From contig CAZDRB010000002.1 in assembly GCA_964507925.1 (NCBI GenBank), positions 1 through 47,248 on the forward strand: 47,248 nt of DNA, given 5' to 3'. Positions 25,273 to 33,807 of this stretch are shown one piece after another. The stretch comes from CAZDRB01 sp964507925 (lineage in GTDB: Bacteria; Patescibacteriota; Microgenomatia; UBA1400; UBA12108). Under the pieces are notes generated by a model. That model searched no databases, had not been told where the DNA came from, and saw nothing but the letters and a program-made list of their open reading frames with translations. Each line of letters opens with the position of its first letter. Position 1 is the first letter of the stretch. The position numbers and the translations under genes are program-made.

Positions 25273-26444
25273 AAATACTCCACACAGTTGAGTTCTATCA
25301 TCCATCAGTTGGCGGTGCCCAGGAAGTAGTGAAACAGTTATCGGAGCATATGGTAATGCTGGGGCATGATGTCACAGTTGCAACAACAAAGTTATCAAAT
25401 CGACGAAAAAAGATAATTAACGGCGTAAAAATTGTAGAGTTTGAAGTAGGTGGCAATGAGGTGCGCGGTTACACAGGTAAGGATATAAAAAAATATCAAG
25501 AGTTTTTGATTAAAGGCAAGTTTGATGTGGTTATGAATTATGCCGCCCAGCAGTGGAGTGCGGATCTTGCCTTTGAGGTTTTAGATAAAATCAAGGCTAG
25601 AAAAGTATTTGTCCCTTGTGGTTATTCTGGACTTTATGATCTAGCATATCAAGATTATTTTAATAAAATGCCCGATATATTAAGGAAATATGATATAACA
25701 GTATATCTCTCTAACGACTATCGTGATATAGACTTTGCCAAGAAGCATAAAATAAATAATGGCATAGTAATACCAAATGGGGCAGACGAGAGAGAGTTTG
25801 AAGTTTTGCCATCCGTAGACAAAGCAGATTTCTTAAAAATTTATGGGATACCTGAAAATAATAAAATACTCCTTTGCGTAAGCAATCACACGGGTCAGAA
25901 AGGTCATAAAGAAGCGATAGAGAGCTTTAAGCGTGCCAAAATCAAAGATGCATCATTAGTATTTATCGGTGATATTAATCACTATGCCGGATGTTACAAA
26001 AATTGTGCCTACCAGTCGAAGTTATCCAGATTTACCAATCTGTTATTTAGAAATGGCAAAACTATTCACACTCTCAACATAAACCGAGCAGACACAGTTA
26101 AATTTTATTCTACATGTGATCTCTTCCTTTTTCTCTCAAATATTGAGTGTAGCCCACTGGTACTATTTGAATCCGCTGCTGCTGGTAAGCCATTTATTTC
26201 TAGTGGATGTGGCAATGCTGGGGAAATTGCCAAGTGGACGAAATCAGGGATCATTACTAAGTCAACACAAAAAAAAGACGGCTACACTTCTGTCGATACG
26301 AAATCAGCCGCAGAAGCTATCGAAAATCTTATAAATAGCGAAAAAAAGATGGAAACTATGGGTTCTGCCGGCAGGGCGAGTTGGCAAAAAAAGTATTCAT
26401 GGAAGCAAATTACTCTGGACTATTTAAATTGCTATAAAGGATAA
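25260..26444 (+). CDS. GT4 family glycosyltransferase
   Basis: This 394-residue GT-B enzyme starts with LHTVEFYHPSVGGAQEVVKQ (7-26), whose GGAQE loop binds the acceptor and donor phosphates in GT4 enzymes. VIPNGADEREFE (about 171-182) marks the start of the second domain. The EX7E region reads ECSPLVLFESAAAGKPFI (about 297-314) instead of the commoner EGFGxxxxEA, a normal variant. It is AT-rich and sits between wecB and the fucosyltransferase gene, so it may use UDP-ManNAc or UDP-GlcNAc; that is inference. Confidence 0.88.
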   Translation: MRKLKILHTVEFYHPSVGGAQEVVKQLSEHMVMLGHDVTVATTKLSNRRKKIINGVKIVEFEVGGNEVRGYTGKDIKKYQEFLIKGKFDVVMNYAAQQWSADLAFEVLDKIKARKVFVPCGYSGLYDLAYQDYFNKMPDILRKYDITVYLSNDYRDIDFAKKHKINNGIVIPNGADEREFEVLPSVDKADFLKIYGIPENNKILLCVSNHTGQKGHKEAIESFKRAKIKDASLVFIGDINHYAGCYKNCAYQSKLSRFTNLLFRNGKTIHTLNINRADTVKFYSTCDLFLFLSNIECSPLVLFESAAAGKPFISSGCGNAGEIAKWTKSGIITKSTQKKDGYTSVDTKSAAEAIENLINSEKKMETMGSAGRASWQKKYSWKQITLDYLNCYKG

Positions 26445-26445
26445 A

Positions 26446-27333
26446 ATGATTATTACCCAGCTCTCAGGCGGACTCGGAAACCAAATGTTTCAATATGCGT
26501 TGGGGAGAGTATTATCAATCAAACTTAATACCAAATTATTGTTTGATATATCTCATTTTGACTACCAGCCATATACAGACACCAAAAGATCTTATGATCT
26601 TGGTGTTTTCAATCTACCTGGAGTAATTGCAGATAAATCAATTTTGGACAAGATGGGTAGACCAAATCGATACAAAATAGTCTTAAATAAATATTTTAAT
26701 ATTGGCCTAGATCCATACCCCAAAAACTATATAAAAGAAGAGGGTCATGGTTTTAATCCCCAAATACTAAATACTCCAGACAACTCCTACCTCTCAGGTT
26801 TTTGGCAATCAGAAAAGTATTTTATTGATTATAGAAATACTATCGTCAGAGATTTTTGTTCCCGTAGTACTCCAATTTCTCCGAAGAACAAAAAACTTAG
26901 TAAGATCATTTCAGAATCAAAATGTATATCATTACACGTTCGACGCTCAGACTATGTAACAAACCCACAAGCTAATGCCTTTCATGGTGTTTGTGGCCTA
27001 GATTACTACGGTCGCGCTATGAATTATCTAGAAAATATTGTGAGAAATCCAACTTACATCGTCTTTTCTGATGACCCAGATTGGACCAAAGCGAATATCA
27101 AAAGCCAACATAAATTAATTCACGTATCACACAATACAGGTCATGACTCTCATGAAGATATTAGACTTATGTCTCTTTGCGCACACAATATCATTGCAAA
27201 CAGCTCTTTTAGTTGGTGGGGTGCATGGCTTAACTCAAATCCAAAACGAGTAGTTATTTCCCCTCGTAGATGGTTTAATACTAATCAAGTAGATACAAGG
27301 GATCTAATTCCAAAGAATTGGATAAAACTCTAA
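26446..27333 (+). CDS. Alpha-1,2-fucosyltransferase (GT11)
   Basis: The 295-residue protein shows the GT11 hallmarks: QLSGGLGNQMFQYA (5-18), HVRRSDY (164-170) which binds GDP-fucose, FSDD (207-210) and NSSFSWWGAWLN (252-263). Such enzymes add L-fucose in alpha-1,2 linkage from GDP-fucose. The GDP-L-fucose synthase-like gene at 17888 fits this donor. The gene lies 1 nt after the GT4 gene and 1 nt before a CmcI-like methyltransferase gene. The family call is very strong; the linkage is taken from the family. Confidence 0.93.
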   Translation: MIITQLSGGLGNQMFQYALGRVLSIKLNTKLLFDISHFDYQPYTDTKRSYDLGVFNLPGVIADKSILDKMGRPNRYKIVLNKYFNIGLDPYPKNYIKEEGHGFNPQILNTPDNSYLSGFWQSEKYFIDYRNTIVRDFCSRSTPISPKNKKLSKIISESKCISLHVRRSDYVTNPQANAFHGVCGLDYYGRAMNYLENIVRNPTYIVFSDDPDWTKANIKSQHKLIHVSHNTGHDSHEDIRLMSLCAHNIIANSSFSWWGAWLNSNPKRVVISPRRWFNTNQVDTRDLIPKNWIKL

Positions 27334-27334
27334 T

Positions 27335-28015
27335 ATGTGGTCATTTATAAAATCTCCTCAGCAAGCAAATCCGAGTAATCGGCATAAAAACGGAAATCCA
27401 GAAGTAAATAACTGGGTAGTCTCAGAATTTATCATTAAGAAAATAATTCCAGTGACTGGAGTCCATCCATATCCTCTTTCAGAACTGCAGTTACTAGTTG
27501 ATGCTATAGTATGGGCTAACCCTAAGTATATTTTTGAATGGGGTACTCATATTGGTGTTGCAGCAAGAATCTTCTCCGAAACTCTTACTTACTTTAATAT
27601 TCCAGGAACCGTCTATTCTATCGACCTCCCAGACAGTATCGAACATATTGAACACCCTCATAATACTAGAGGCATGCTAGTCAGAGATAAAAGTAACGTC
27701 AAACTGATACAGGGGGATGGTATTAACTCTTCTAAGAAAATCCTAAAAAGAAGTAATGGCGCAGGAGTAGTGTTTTTCTTAGATGGAGATCATAGTTATA
27801 AGTCTGTATCCCGTGAGCTAAAAGTCATCGGCCAGCTATATCCTAGAGCAGTAATTATCGGTCACGATACTCTTTATCAAGTTAAATCAAGTAATTATAA
27901 TGTTGGACCTCACAAGGCATTTAAGGATTTTCTAAGAAAATACTCGAAACGATACATAAAATACGAGTCGAACCTAGGATTGCCAGGCATGACCTTATTA
28001 ATCCCCAAAGCATAA
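27335..28015 (+). CDS. CmcI-like SAM-dependent methyltransferase
   Basis: The 226-residue protein has IFEWGTHIGVAA (66-77) in place of the SAM motif I, VYSIDLPD (93-100) as the acidic strand, and FFLDGDHSYKSV (147-158), the metal/SAM motif of the cephalosporin hydroxylase (CmcI)/MDMT-like methyltransferase group. IGHDT (about 179-183) is also typical. Members in glycan loci are presumed O-methyltransferases of sugars. It is AT-rich and lies between the fucosyltransferase gene and a GT2 gene, so a methylated fucose is possible but not shown. Confidence 0.8.
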   Translation: MWSFIKSPQQANPSNRHKNGNPEVNNWVVSEFIIKKIIPVTGVHPYPLSELQLLVDAIVWANPKYIFEWGTHIGVAARIFSETLTYFNIPGTVYSIDLPDSIEHIEHPHNTRGMLVRDKSNVKLIQGDGINSSKKILKRSNGAGVVFFLDGDHSYKSVSRELKVIGQLYPRAVIIGHDTLYQVKSSNYNVGPHKAFKDFLRKYSKRYIKYESNLGLPGMTLLIPKA

Positions 28016-28017
28016 TT

Positions 28018-29052
28018 ATGACCCCTCCATTTGTCTCAGTACTGATGCCTATCTTTAACGGAGAAAAGTTTTTAGATGAGTCCATAGTAAGTATACTAAA
28101 ACAGTCATATACAAATTTTGAGTTCATAATTATTGATGATGGATCAACTGATAATACCTCGAAGTTACTTAAGAGGTATAAAGCTAAGGACAATCGCATA
28201 AAAATAATCACTCACAAAAAAAATCTAGGAATAGTCATATCACTTAACGAAGGATTAGATAGAGCAAAAGGGAAGTATATTTTGAGAATGGATGCTGATG
28301 ACATAGCATATCCAAATCGATTTGTTGAGCAAATAAGATTTATGGAAGCTAATCCTGGAGTAGGTGTATGCGGCACATGGATCAAAGTATTAACTAATCA
28401 GCCATATGTTTGGAAGTCTCCTACAAATGATGCTGATATTAAAACTAGTTTATTCTTCGAATCTGTCATAGCACATCCATCTGCATGTATACGTACATCG
28501 GCTCTCAAGCAATCAGATCTCAAGTATGACCCAAAATATATCTACGTCGAAGATTATAATCTATGGCTAAATCTTAGTAAAAATTGGGAATTAGCCAACA
28601 TACCCATCCCTCTTCTAGAGTATCGTTCACATTCCTTGCAGACAAGCGCGGTAAAAGGGAAAAAACAATCACAAAACTTGCTCAGCTTAAAAAGTAGACT
28701 ACTAAAATCGCTCTATCCGAAGGCTGAAAGTAAGGATTTTCGTCTTCATCAAAAAGCGATGGGGTGGCCTGTCGCAACATCATTAGACGAGTTATTCAAG
28801 CTCAGAGATTGGTATAAACTATTGATTAATCAGAACAAGAAGTTGTCGATTTATCCTAAACATAAGTTTGCTTATAAAATTGCAGAAAAATGGGTAGGTG
28901 TTTGCCATTTAGCTAAAAATTTAGGCATAAAACGCTATTTATACATATTCACACTACCTCGCTTGGTGTTGCCAGGAATTTACATAATAATGTACATGAA
29001 ACTATATTCAGTAAATCAATATATTAAGGCCACAATCAAAAGATTTGTATGA
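28018..29052 (+). CDS. GT2 family glycosyltransferase (EpsE-like)
   Basis: The 344-residue GT-A enzyme has VLMPIFNGEKFL (8-19), IIDDGSTDNT (38-47), NLGIVISLNEGLDRAKGKYI (69-88) and RMDADDI (90-96). These match the EpsE/WcaA-like GT2 group that works on lipid-linked repeats. The C-terminal 100 residues are basic and may contact the membrane. It is the last fully AT-rich gene of the cassette and overlaps the next GT2 gene by 4 nt, close to the compositional edge. Confidence 0.9.
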   Translation: MTPPFVSVLMPIFNGEKFLDESIVSILKQSYTNFEFIIIDDGSTDNTSKLLKRYKAKDNRIKIITHKKNLGIVISLNEGLDRAKGKYILRMDADDIAYPNRFVEQIRFMEANPGVGVCGTWIKVLTNQPYVWKSPTNDADIKTSLFFESVIAHPSACIRTSALKQSDLKYDPKYIYVEDYNLWLNLSKNWELANIPIPLLEYRSHSLQTSAVKGKKQSQNLLSLKSRLLKSLYPKAESKDFRLHQKAMGWPVATSLDELFKLRDWYKLLINQNKKLSIYPKHKFAYKIAEKWVGVCHLAKNLGIKRYLYIFTLPRLVLPGIYIIMYMKLYSVNQYIKATIKRFV

Positions 29053-29843
29053 AATTATCTATCAGTGTATGTACTTACAACCGCTCCAAGAACTATGAAC
29101 GTGTTGTTGCCTCCCTAAAGTCACAGTTAAGAAATAATGTAGAACTAGTGAGTGTAGAAGGAGTTGCGGGTCTTGCTAAGGCGAGGAATATTGGTTGGCG
29201 TAAAGCTAGGGGGGAGTATGTCGCCTATATTGACGATGATGCCGTTGCAACATCTGATTGGGTAAAAAATATTCTAAACTTTATCAAATTACACCCAGAT
29301 GTAGTCGCTTTTGGTGGGCCTTACAGCTCGTCTAACCAGTCTGAGCTACCAACATGGATCCCAAAGGAGTTAACTACCATGGAAGTCGCTGCCAAAAAAC
29401 CTCGACCCATCCATCTCCCACACGAATGGCTGACTGGCACCAACATGATCTTTAGGCGGGACACACTAAAGTCGATTGGTGGGTTTGACGAATCTCTCGG
29501 CGTTACACCTACTAGGAGGGCCTATGGAGAGGAAACGGACCTCCTAATACGCCTGCATAACGCTGGCCATGAGATTTGGTATGACCCCAAAATCAAAGTA
29601 CTCCATGAATTCTCTAAACAAAAACAATCTTTCTCCTTTCTATTAAAAGATCAATTTACCCACGGCCTAAATAGTCGACATACTTTTAAGAATCTACAAA
29701 GAAGCGATCCCGGTAAAACTGCCAATACTATGTTTGATCGTCTGACTAGACCAGGAATATCCTTCAAAACTAGGGTCTATTTCCTCATAGCCCCACTCGC
29801 CTACATTTTGGGCATGCTCGTAGGTCGCATCAGGCACGATTAG
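29049..29843 (+). CDS. GT2-type glycosyltransferase with unusual N-terminal motif
   Basis: The 264-residue GT-A protein opens SISVCTYNRS (4-13) and has AYIDDDA (59-65) for metal binding and HEWLTGTNMIFRRDTL (about 124-139) with GGFDESLG. The usual DDGSxD loop is replaced by SVEGVAGLAKARN (35-47), leaving a shortened linker to the ARN helix. The metal-binding DDD remains, so activity is still likely. Composition rises from 33% to 53% GC over its first 170 bases, so the gene marks the right edge of the AT-rich cassette. A C-terminal hydrophobic segment (about 240-258) may be a membrane anchor. Confidence 0.82.
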   Translation: MKLSISVCTYNRSKNYERVVASLKSQLRNNVELVSVEGVAGLAKARNIGWRKARGEYVAYIDDDAVATSDWVKNILNFIKLHPDVVAFGGPYSSSNQSELPTWIPKELTTMEVAAKKPRPIHLPHEWLTGTNMIFRRDTLKSIGGFDESLGVTPTRRAYGEETDLLIRLHNAGHEIWYDPKIKVLHEFSKQKQSFSFLLKDQFTHGLNSRHTFKNLQRSDPGKTANTMFDRLTRPGISFKTRVYFLIAPLAYILGMLVGRIRHD

Positions 29844-29845
29844 AG

Positions 29846-29858
29846 TAGAATAATCTCA
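29846..29858 (+). promoter_or_regulatory. -10 box with leaderless spacing before galE-like gene
   Basis: TAGAAT (29846-29851) is followed by 6 nt and then the ATG at 29858, so a transcript would start at or beside the start codon. No Shine-Dalgarno and no convincing -35 box are present. The 14-nt gap to the upstream gene is just large enough to hold it. Spacing is identical to that at 34791, 35417 and 43938. Confidence 0.55.
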
Positions 29859-30832
29859 TGGGTAAAATCTTAGTTACTGGCGGATGTGGTTATATCGGTA
29901 GCCACGTTGTCAAAGCGCTTTCTGAGGCAGGGGAAACTGTGGTTGTGTATGACAATCTCACTCAGGGCAATCAATCAGCGCTCCTTGGCAATGAGGAGTT
30001 GGTTGTCGGTGACATCCTAGATACATTAAAGCTTAATAGTGTCTTTCAATCCCATGATATTGAGGCTGTTGTTCATTTGGCAGCTCTAGTTAATGCAGCA
30101 GAAAGTGTAAGTAAAGCAGACCTCTATCATGAGGTTAATGGCCGGGGTTCACAAAATGTCTGGGAAGCTGCGCTAAGTCATCGAGTTAAACATCTCATAT
30201 ATGCTAGTTCTGCCGCAGTCTATGGCACTCCAACTAGCACCGAACCTATTTCCGAAAATGCACCAACTATCCCCACCAACCCTTACGGAGAGAGTAAGCT
30301 AGCTGGTGAAAAATCACTCATCGAACTGTCAGTAAATCGTGCCAATTATCTAGCCTTTAGATTCTTTAACGTTGGCGGAGCAGAGAGTCTGGGGAGGCTT
30401 GGTCAAAGTTTGGCGAGCCGAGCTATTATGCAGCGTCTCTACGCGCATACCCTAGAAGGTGCTGAACCAGTGGTCATTAGTGGTAATGACTACAACACCC
30501 CTGATGGGACAGTTGTCCGAGACTTTGTTCATGTTGAAGACATCGCAAGCGCGATAGTTATGGGGATCAAGCATCTAAGAGCGGGCAATTCCTCAGCAAT
30601 CCTTAATCTAGGTGGGGGTGAGGCTCACACCATAGATGAAGTGATAAAACGTGTTGAAGCAGTTGTTGGCCATCCACTCTCGATAGTTTATGGCCCACGT
30701 AACCCTGGAGACATTAGTTACTCCTTGGCGAATATTGCGAACGCTAAAAAGCTACTATCATGGTCTCCTACTAGGAGTTTTAAAGATATTGTCGAAAGTG
30801 GTTATAACTCATATAGGAACCGTCATGCTTAA
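29858..30832 (+). CDS. galE: UDP-glucose 4-epimerase-like (GalE)
   Basis: The 324-residue short-chain dehydrogenase has VTGGCGYIGSH (6-16) for NAD binding, ASSAAVYG (116-123), the catalytic YGESK (143-147) and FRFFNVGGA (about 158-166). DYNTPDGTVVRDFVHVEDIA is the GalE signature, in which the second half positions the nucleotide. It would interconvert UDP-Glc/UDP-Gal or their N-acetyl forms. Length is near the family norm. It overlaps the second DUF2142 gene by 8 nt. Confidence for the GalE subgroup is good. Confidence 0.9.
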   Translation: MGKILVTGGCGYIGSHVVKALSEAGETVVVYDNLTQGNQSALLGNEELVVGDILDTLKLNSVFQSHDIEAVVHLAALVNAAESVSKADLYHEVNGRGSQNVWEAALSHRVKHLIYASSAAVYGTPTSTEPISENAPTIPTNPYGESKLAGEKSLIELSVNRANYLAFRFFNVGGAESLGRLGQSLASRAIMQRLYAHTLEGAEPVVISGNDYNTPDGTVVRDFVHVEDIASAIVMGIKHLRAGNSSAILNLGGGEAHTIDEVIKRVEAVVGHPLSIVYGPRNPGDISYSLANIANAKKLLSWSPTRSFKDIVESGYNSYRNRHA

Positions 30833-32363
30833 ATTCGCACTCGCTTGCGTTGGCATTATCGCATTCTGGTCTCTCATTACTCCCATGTTTGAGTTTCCAG
30901 ACGAGCAGGCGCATTATGGCAGCGTGGACTACCTTTTAAACCAGGGAGAGATGCCCAGCTACGGCAAAAATGATCTAAACCTAGAGATGCTCAGAGCTCA
31001 GGAGTATCTCGGTACTTTTCGAGATGGTTTGGGTAATAATAAGTACACTTATCACCCTGAGTACCATGTTGAATACACAAATACAGTTGTTGGTAAATAT
31101 GAAACTGAAATTATTAACTTAAATCGTAGTGAATTTCGCGACAATTATGTCGGTACCGAAGCCGCAAAATACCCTCCTCTCTACTACCGCCTAACTTCAC
31201 TCTATACTTGGCTTGTTAACTCTGCTGACTTAATCACTCGGGTATTCGTCGCCCGCCTAGCTAGCGTAGACCTCTCCATCTTGATGGCGATCGTTTCCTG
31301 GAAAATAGGCGAGCTAGTTTTTCATAAGAAAAATTACGTCAAAGTTTTTGTACTCATGGTCATGCTCCAACCGATGTATAGTTTCGTCACCGCTGGTATC
31401 AATTCTGACAATCTTCACAACCTCCTCTTTATGACGCTAACCTATGGATGTTTAAGGCTTCTCAAAACTGGTATAACTCTACCGAATCTTATTCTTATTA
31501 CTGGTAGTATTGTTCTCGATATTTATACCAAACCGCAGGGATTTATTGGAATCCCACTCGCGCTTGCCGCAATACTGCTCTATGCTATAACTCATAAAAA
31601 ATGGCACACCATCCTCTACTCATTTGTTGGTATTACCTTGGTCATGTTGCTCGCTACTAGCCAGTGGGAGAAATATGGCCATCTCCTCACTGTCTCAAAC
31701 AATCTTGGGATAAGTTTTATCGATTATCTTCGCTTTTCTGTTAGTAAGTTAATGGCACAAAATGTTGTTTGGTATTGGGGAGTCTTTAAGTGGCTAGGGG
31801 TGGTACTCCCTCCCATTTACTGGCAGGTAGCCAACCGGGCAATCCTCCTCTCCGTTATCGGCATGGCCATCTATTCCTGGAAAGTATGTAAGAGGAAAAA
31901 GTTAATCGCAGACCCCGTTCCAATTTTCTTTATGATCATTACCAGCATAATCTATGCACTTGCTATCTTCTGGTATGACTGGCAACATATGAAAATAAAC
32001 GGCTATTCTCTCGGAATTCAAGCGCGTTATTTTTTCCCAACCCTAACAGCTCATCTGGCTCTCATGTTAACAGGCATAACAGCCATAGGCTGGAATAAAA
32101 AGGCAAGAATCTGGCTTAGAAATCTAGTTGTAATCCTCTTCGTCGGGCTGCAAATAGGTGCCATCACACGCCTCATCACGATCTACTACCCAGCTACCAG
32201 CATTACTGAGCTATTTAATCAGCTGAGCCAATATAAGCCAGTTTATGCTAAGGGAGACTGGTGGTATCTCTGGTTCTTTATCTATTTCTACTCGCTTGTC
32301 TATCTAATCAAAAGCTCACTAGCTGTGGGCAAGAAGGTATTGGGGTGGCCTTACCAAAAGTAA
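30825..32363 (+). CDS. DUF2142 polytopic membrane protein (GT-C-like)
   Basis: I use the ATG at 30825, which gives 512 residues, the same as the paralogue at 15291. An earlier in-frame ATG at 30690 lies deep inside galE. The first span is followed by FPDEQAHY (24-31), a loop with NKYTYHPEY and KYPPLYY, then about ten spans, and LSQYKPVYAKGDWWYLW near the end. DUF2142 proteins are probable lipid-linked-sugar-dependent GT-C transferases. Its last 56 nt overlap the 3' end of a gene on the other strand, with no terminator between them. Confidence 0.85.
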   Translation: MLKFALACVGIIAFWSLITPMFEFPDEQAHYGSVDYLLNQGEMPSYGKNDLNLEMLRAQEYLGTFRDGLGNNKYTYHPEYHVEYTNTVVGKYETEIINLNRSEFRDNYVGTEAAKYPPLYYRLTSLYTWLVNSADLITRVFVARLASVDLSILMAIVSWKIGELVFHKKNYVKVFVLMVMLQPMYSFVTAGINSDNLHNLLFMTLTYGCLRLLKTGITLPNLILITGSIVLDIYTKPQGFIGIPLALAAILLYAITHKKWHTILYSFVGITLVMLLATSQWEKYGHLLTVSNNLGISFIDYLRFSVSKLMAQNVVWYWGVFKWLGVVLPPIYWQVANRAILLSVIGMAIYSWKVCKRKKLIADPVPIFFMIITSIIYALAIFWYDWQHMKINGYSLGIQARYFFPTLTAHLALMLTGITAIGWNKKARIWLRNLVVILFVGLQIGAITRLITIYYPATSITELFNQLSQYKPVYAKGDWWYLWFFIYFYSLVYLIKSSLAVGKKVLGWPYQK

Positions 32364-33807
32364 TGCTATAACATGGCTCATTTATTTCAGTCTTTGGTGA
32401 AAAGCGCTCGAATGAAGTATCATCTGTAGCTACTCCATTCATCGAATTCAAAAATCTATTTTGTAACTCTATCCCCAAAGGATCAGTTAAAGCATGATCG
32501 GGTGTGTAAGACAAAATCATGTTGCTATTAACCTCTTTAGCAGTTAAGTGGCGAGCTAAGGATATTACGGGTTCAAAGTCTAACCAGAATTTTGAAACAA
32601 ACACCAAGCTAGCTCCTGGTTCAGTCTTTATCTTCTTGGTAACTATCTCTATTTTTTCTGCAAAAGAGTTAGTACTAGCAACTACTTTCGAAGCCTGAAT
32701 TTTGATTAATGAATATTGCGATCTCGTAATGAGTGCAATCATGATAAATGCCATTAAGACATAAATCCCAGGTGTTACTAATTTTTTTAACCAATGTTTA
32801 AAAATATAGTTGGTCACATAATATAGCGCAATTAGGTCAGCCACCCTAAACATAATCATCACTGGAAAGTCATATCGCATCAGTGTCGGGATTTGATTAG
32901 GGTAAAAAATGTACTGACTCGCAATAACTCCATATACACTCAGTAGTGCCATTAATGCAGTAATATTCTTATTATCTCTTGGCTTCTTAATATAGCTAAA
33001 GATCATCAAAATCAGTACTCCCACACTAAACAACATCTTTCTCTCCATAATAATTTTTGGTATATCCCACACAAATCTTGTCACTCGATATCGATAACTG
33101 ATTGCCTCACCATATACATCCGCACCCGCCCTCCCAGTAGCCACCAAGATTGCCGAGACTACCCAAGCAGTAAAACCTAGCGCCACAAAACTGCCTATCC
33201 ACAAAGACTTAGTCATCGCTTTAGAACGATGCATTTGCCATATCCAAATCAGTAGGAGCGGTAGTAAAAACAAAAAATTCTCTTTCGCTCCCACCGCAAC
33301 CACGTAGGAAAGAAGTAGTATCCAAGGACGCTTAAACACGTATCCATATGCAAAGCCCAATAAGGCTGGTACACCATATATCTCAGAAGGACCTAGTCGC
33401 GTGAGCAAATCAGGCCAAAATGGCATAGTCAGAGTGTAAAAGATAAACAAATAGGACAGTATCTTTGGGAAATACTTACTCATTACCTTCCAGCCCATCC
33501 ACATCGAAAGTACTAGTAGTACGTAGCGGGTAGCAAACCACAAAGTTGCATTATCTCTCCAAAGCATCGTTTCAAGTACGCGCAGGGTATAGTAGCTCGG
33601 GCGAAAGCGCAAATACTCTCCCCAAGCTCCGATCTCGGTCTTACCAATTACGCCAGGGAGCTCACTAAGCGTAATTCTCCCATCACTACCGAGGAAGTAG
33701 GGAATCTCATGGTCATCAATCATCCCAAGTTTTGCCGAGAATAGCCCGCCCATAAGATAAAAGCCAAAAACTGCAAATACTATTATTGGGATTAATTTTT
33801 GAATCAT
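32308..33807 (-). CDS. Polytopic membrane protein, Gtr/GT-C-like
   Basis: The 499-residue protein has about eleven spans. After the first span comes IDDHEIPYF (30-38), an acidic external-loop motif in the position expected for GT-C transferases. A soluble tail of about 100 residues closes the protein. Its ATG overlaps the stop of the GtrB-like GT2 gene (33804) by 4 nt. Size, topology and partnership resemble the serotype-specific Gtr transferases that use bactoprenyl-phosphate-sugar made by GtrB, but I see no sequence motif proving it. Its 3' end overlaps the convergent DUF2142 gene by 56 nt. Confidence 0.65.
   Translation of the reverse strand: MIQKLIPIIVFAVFGFYLMGGLFSAKLGMIDDHEIPYFLGSDGRITLSELPGVIGKTEIGAWGEYLRFRPSYYTLRVLETMLWRDNATLWFATRYVLLVLSMWMGWKVMSKYFPKILSYLFIFYTLTMPFWPDLLTRLGPSEIYGVPALLGFAYGYVFKRPWILLLSYVVAVGAKENFLFLLPLLLIWIWQMHRSKAMTKSLWIGSFVALGFTAWVVSAILVATGRAGADVYGEAISYRYRVTRFVWDIPKIIMERKMLFSVGVLILMIFSYIKKPRDNKNITALMALLSVYGVIASQYIFYPNQIPTLMRYDFPVMIMFRVADLIALYYVTNYIFKHWLKKLVTPGIYVLMAFIMIALITRSQYSLIKIQASKVVASTNSFAEKIEIVTKKIKTEPGASLVFVSKFWLDFEPVISLARHLTAKEVNSNMILSYTPDHALTDPLGIELQNRFLNSMNGVATDDTSFERFSPKTEINEPCYSITFGKATPIPSCPQLVSF

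Larger units (their letters stand above)
20341..29100. other. AT-rich glycan-specific cassette (compositional island)
   Basis: Hand counts of 60-base blocks give 20-28% GC just inside the left edge (20341-20460) and 23% at 28981-29040, against 43-60% in the first part of wzt and 53% at 29161-29220. The left edge falls inside wzt after the ATPase domain and the right edge at the start of the GT2 gene at 29049. The segment encodes the Wzt recognition domain, two methyltransferase-type proteins, a methyltransferase-GT2 fusion, two GT2s, a UDP-GlcNAc 2-epimerase, a GT4, and GT11. No mobility gene or terminal repeat is visible. It looks like a serotype-type cassette exchanged by recombination. Confidence 0.75.

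Noticed and set aside
30690..30824. Upstream in-frame start for the second DUF2142 gene
   Set aside because: It would lie 143 nt inside galE and add 45 residues not found in the 512-residue paralogue.
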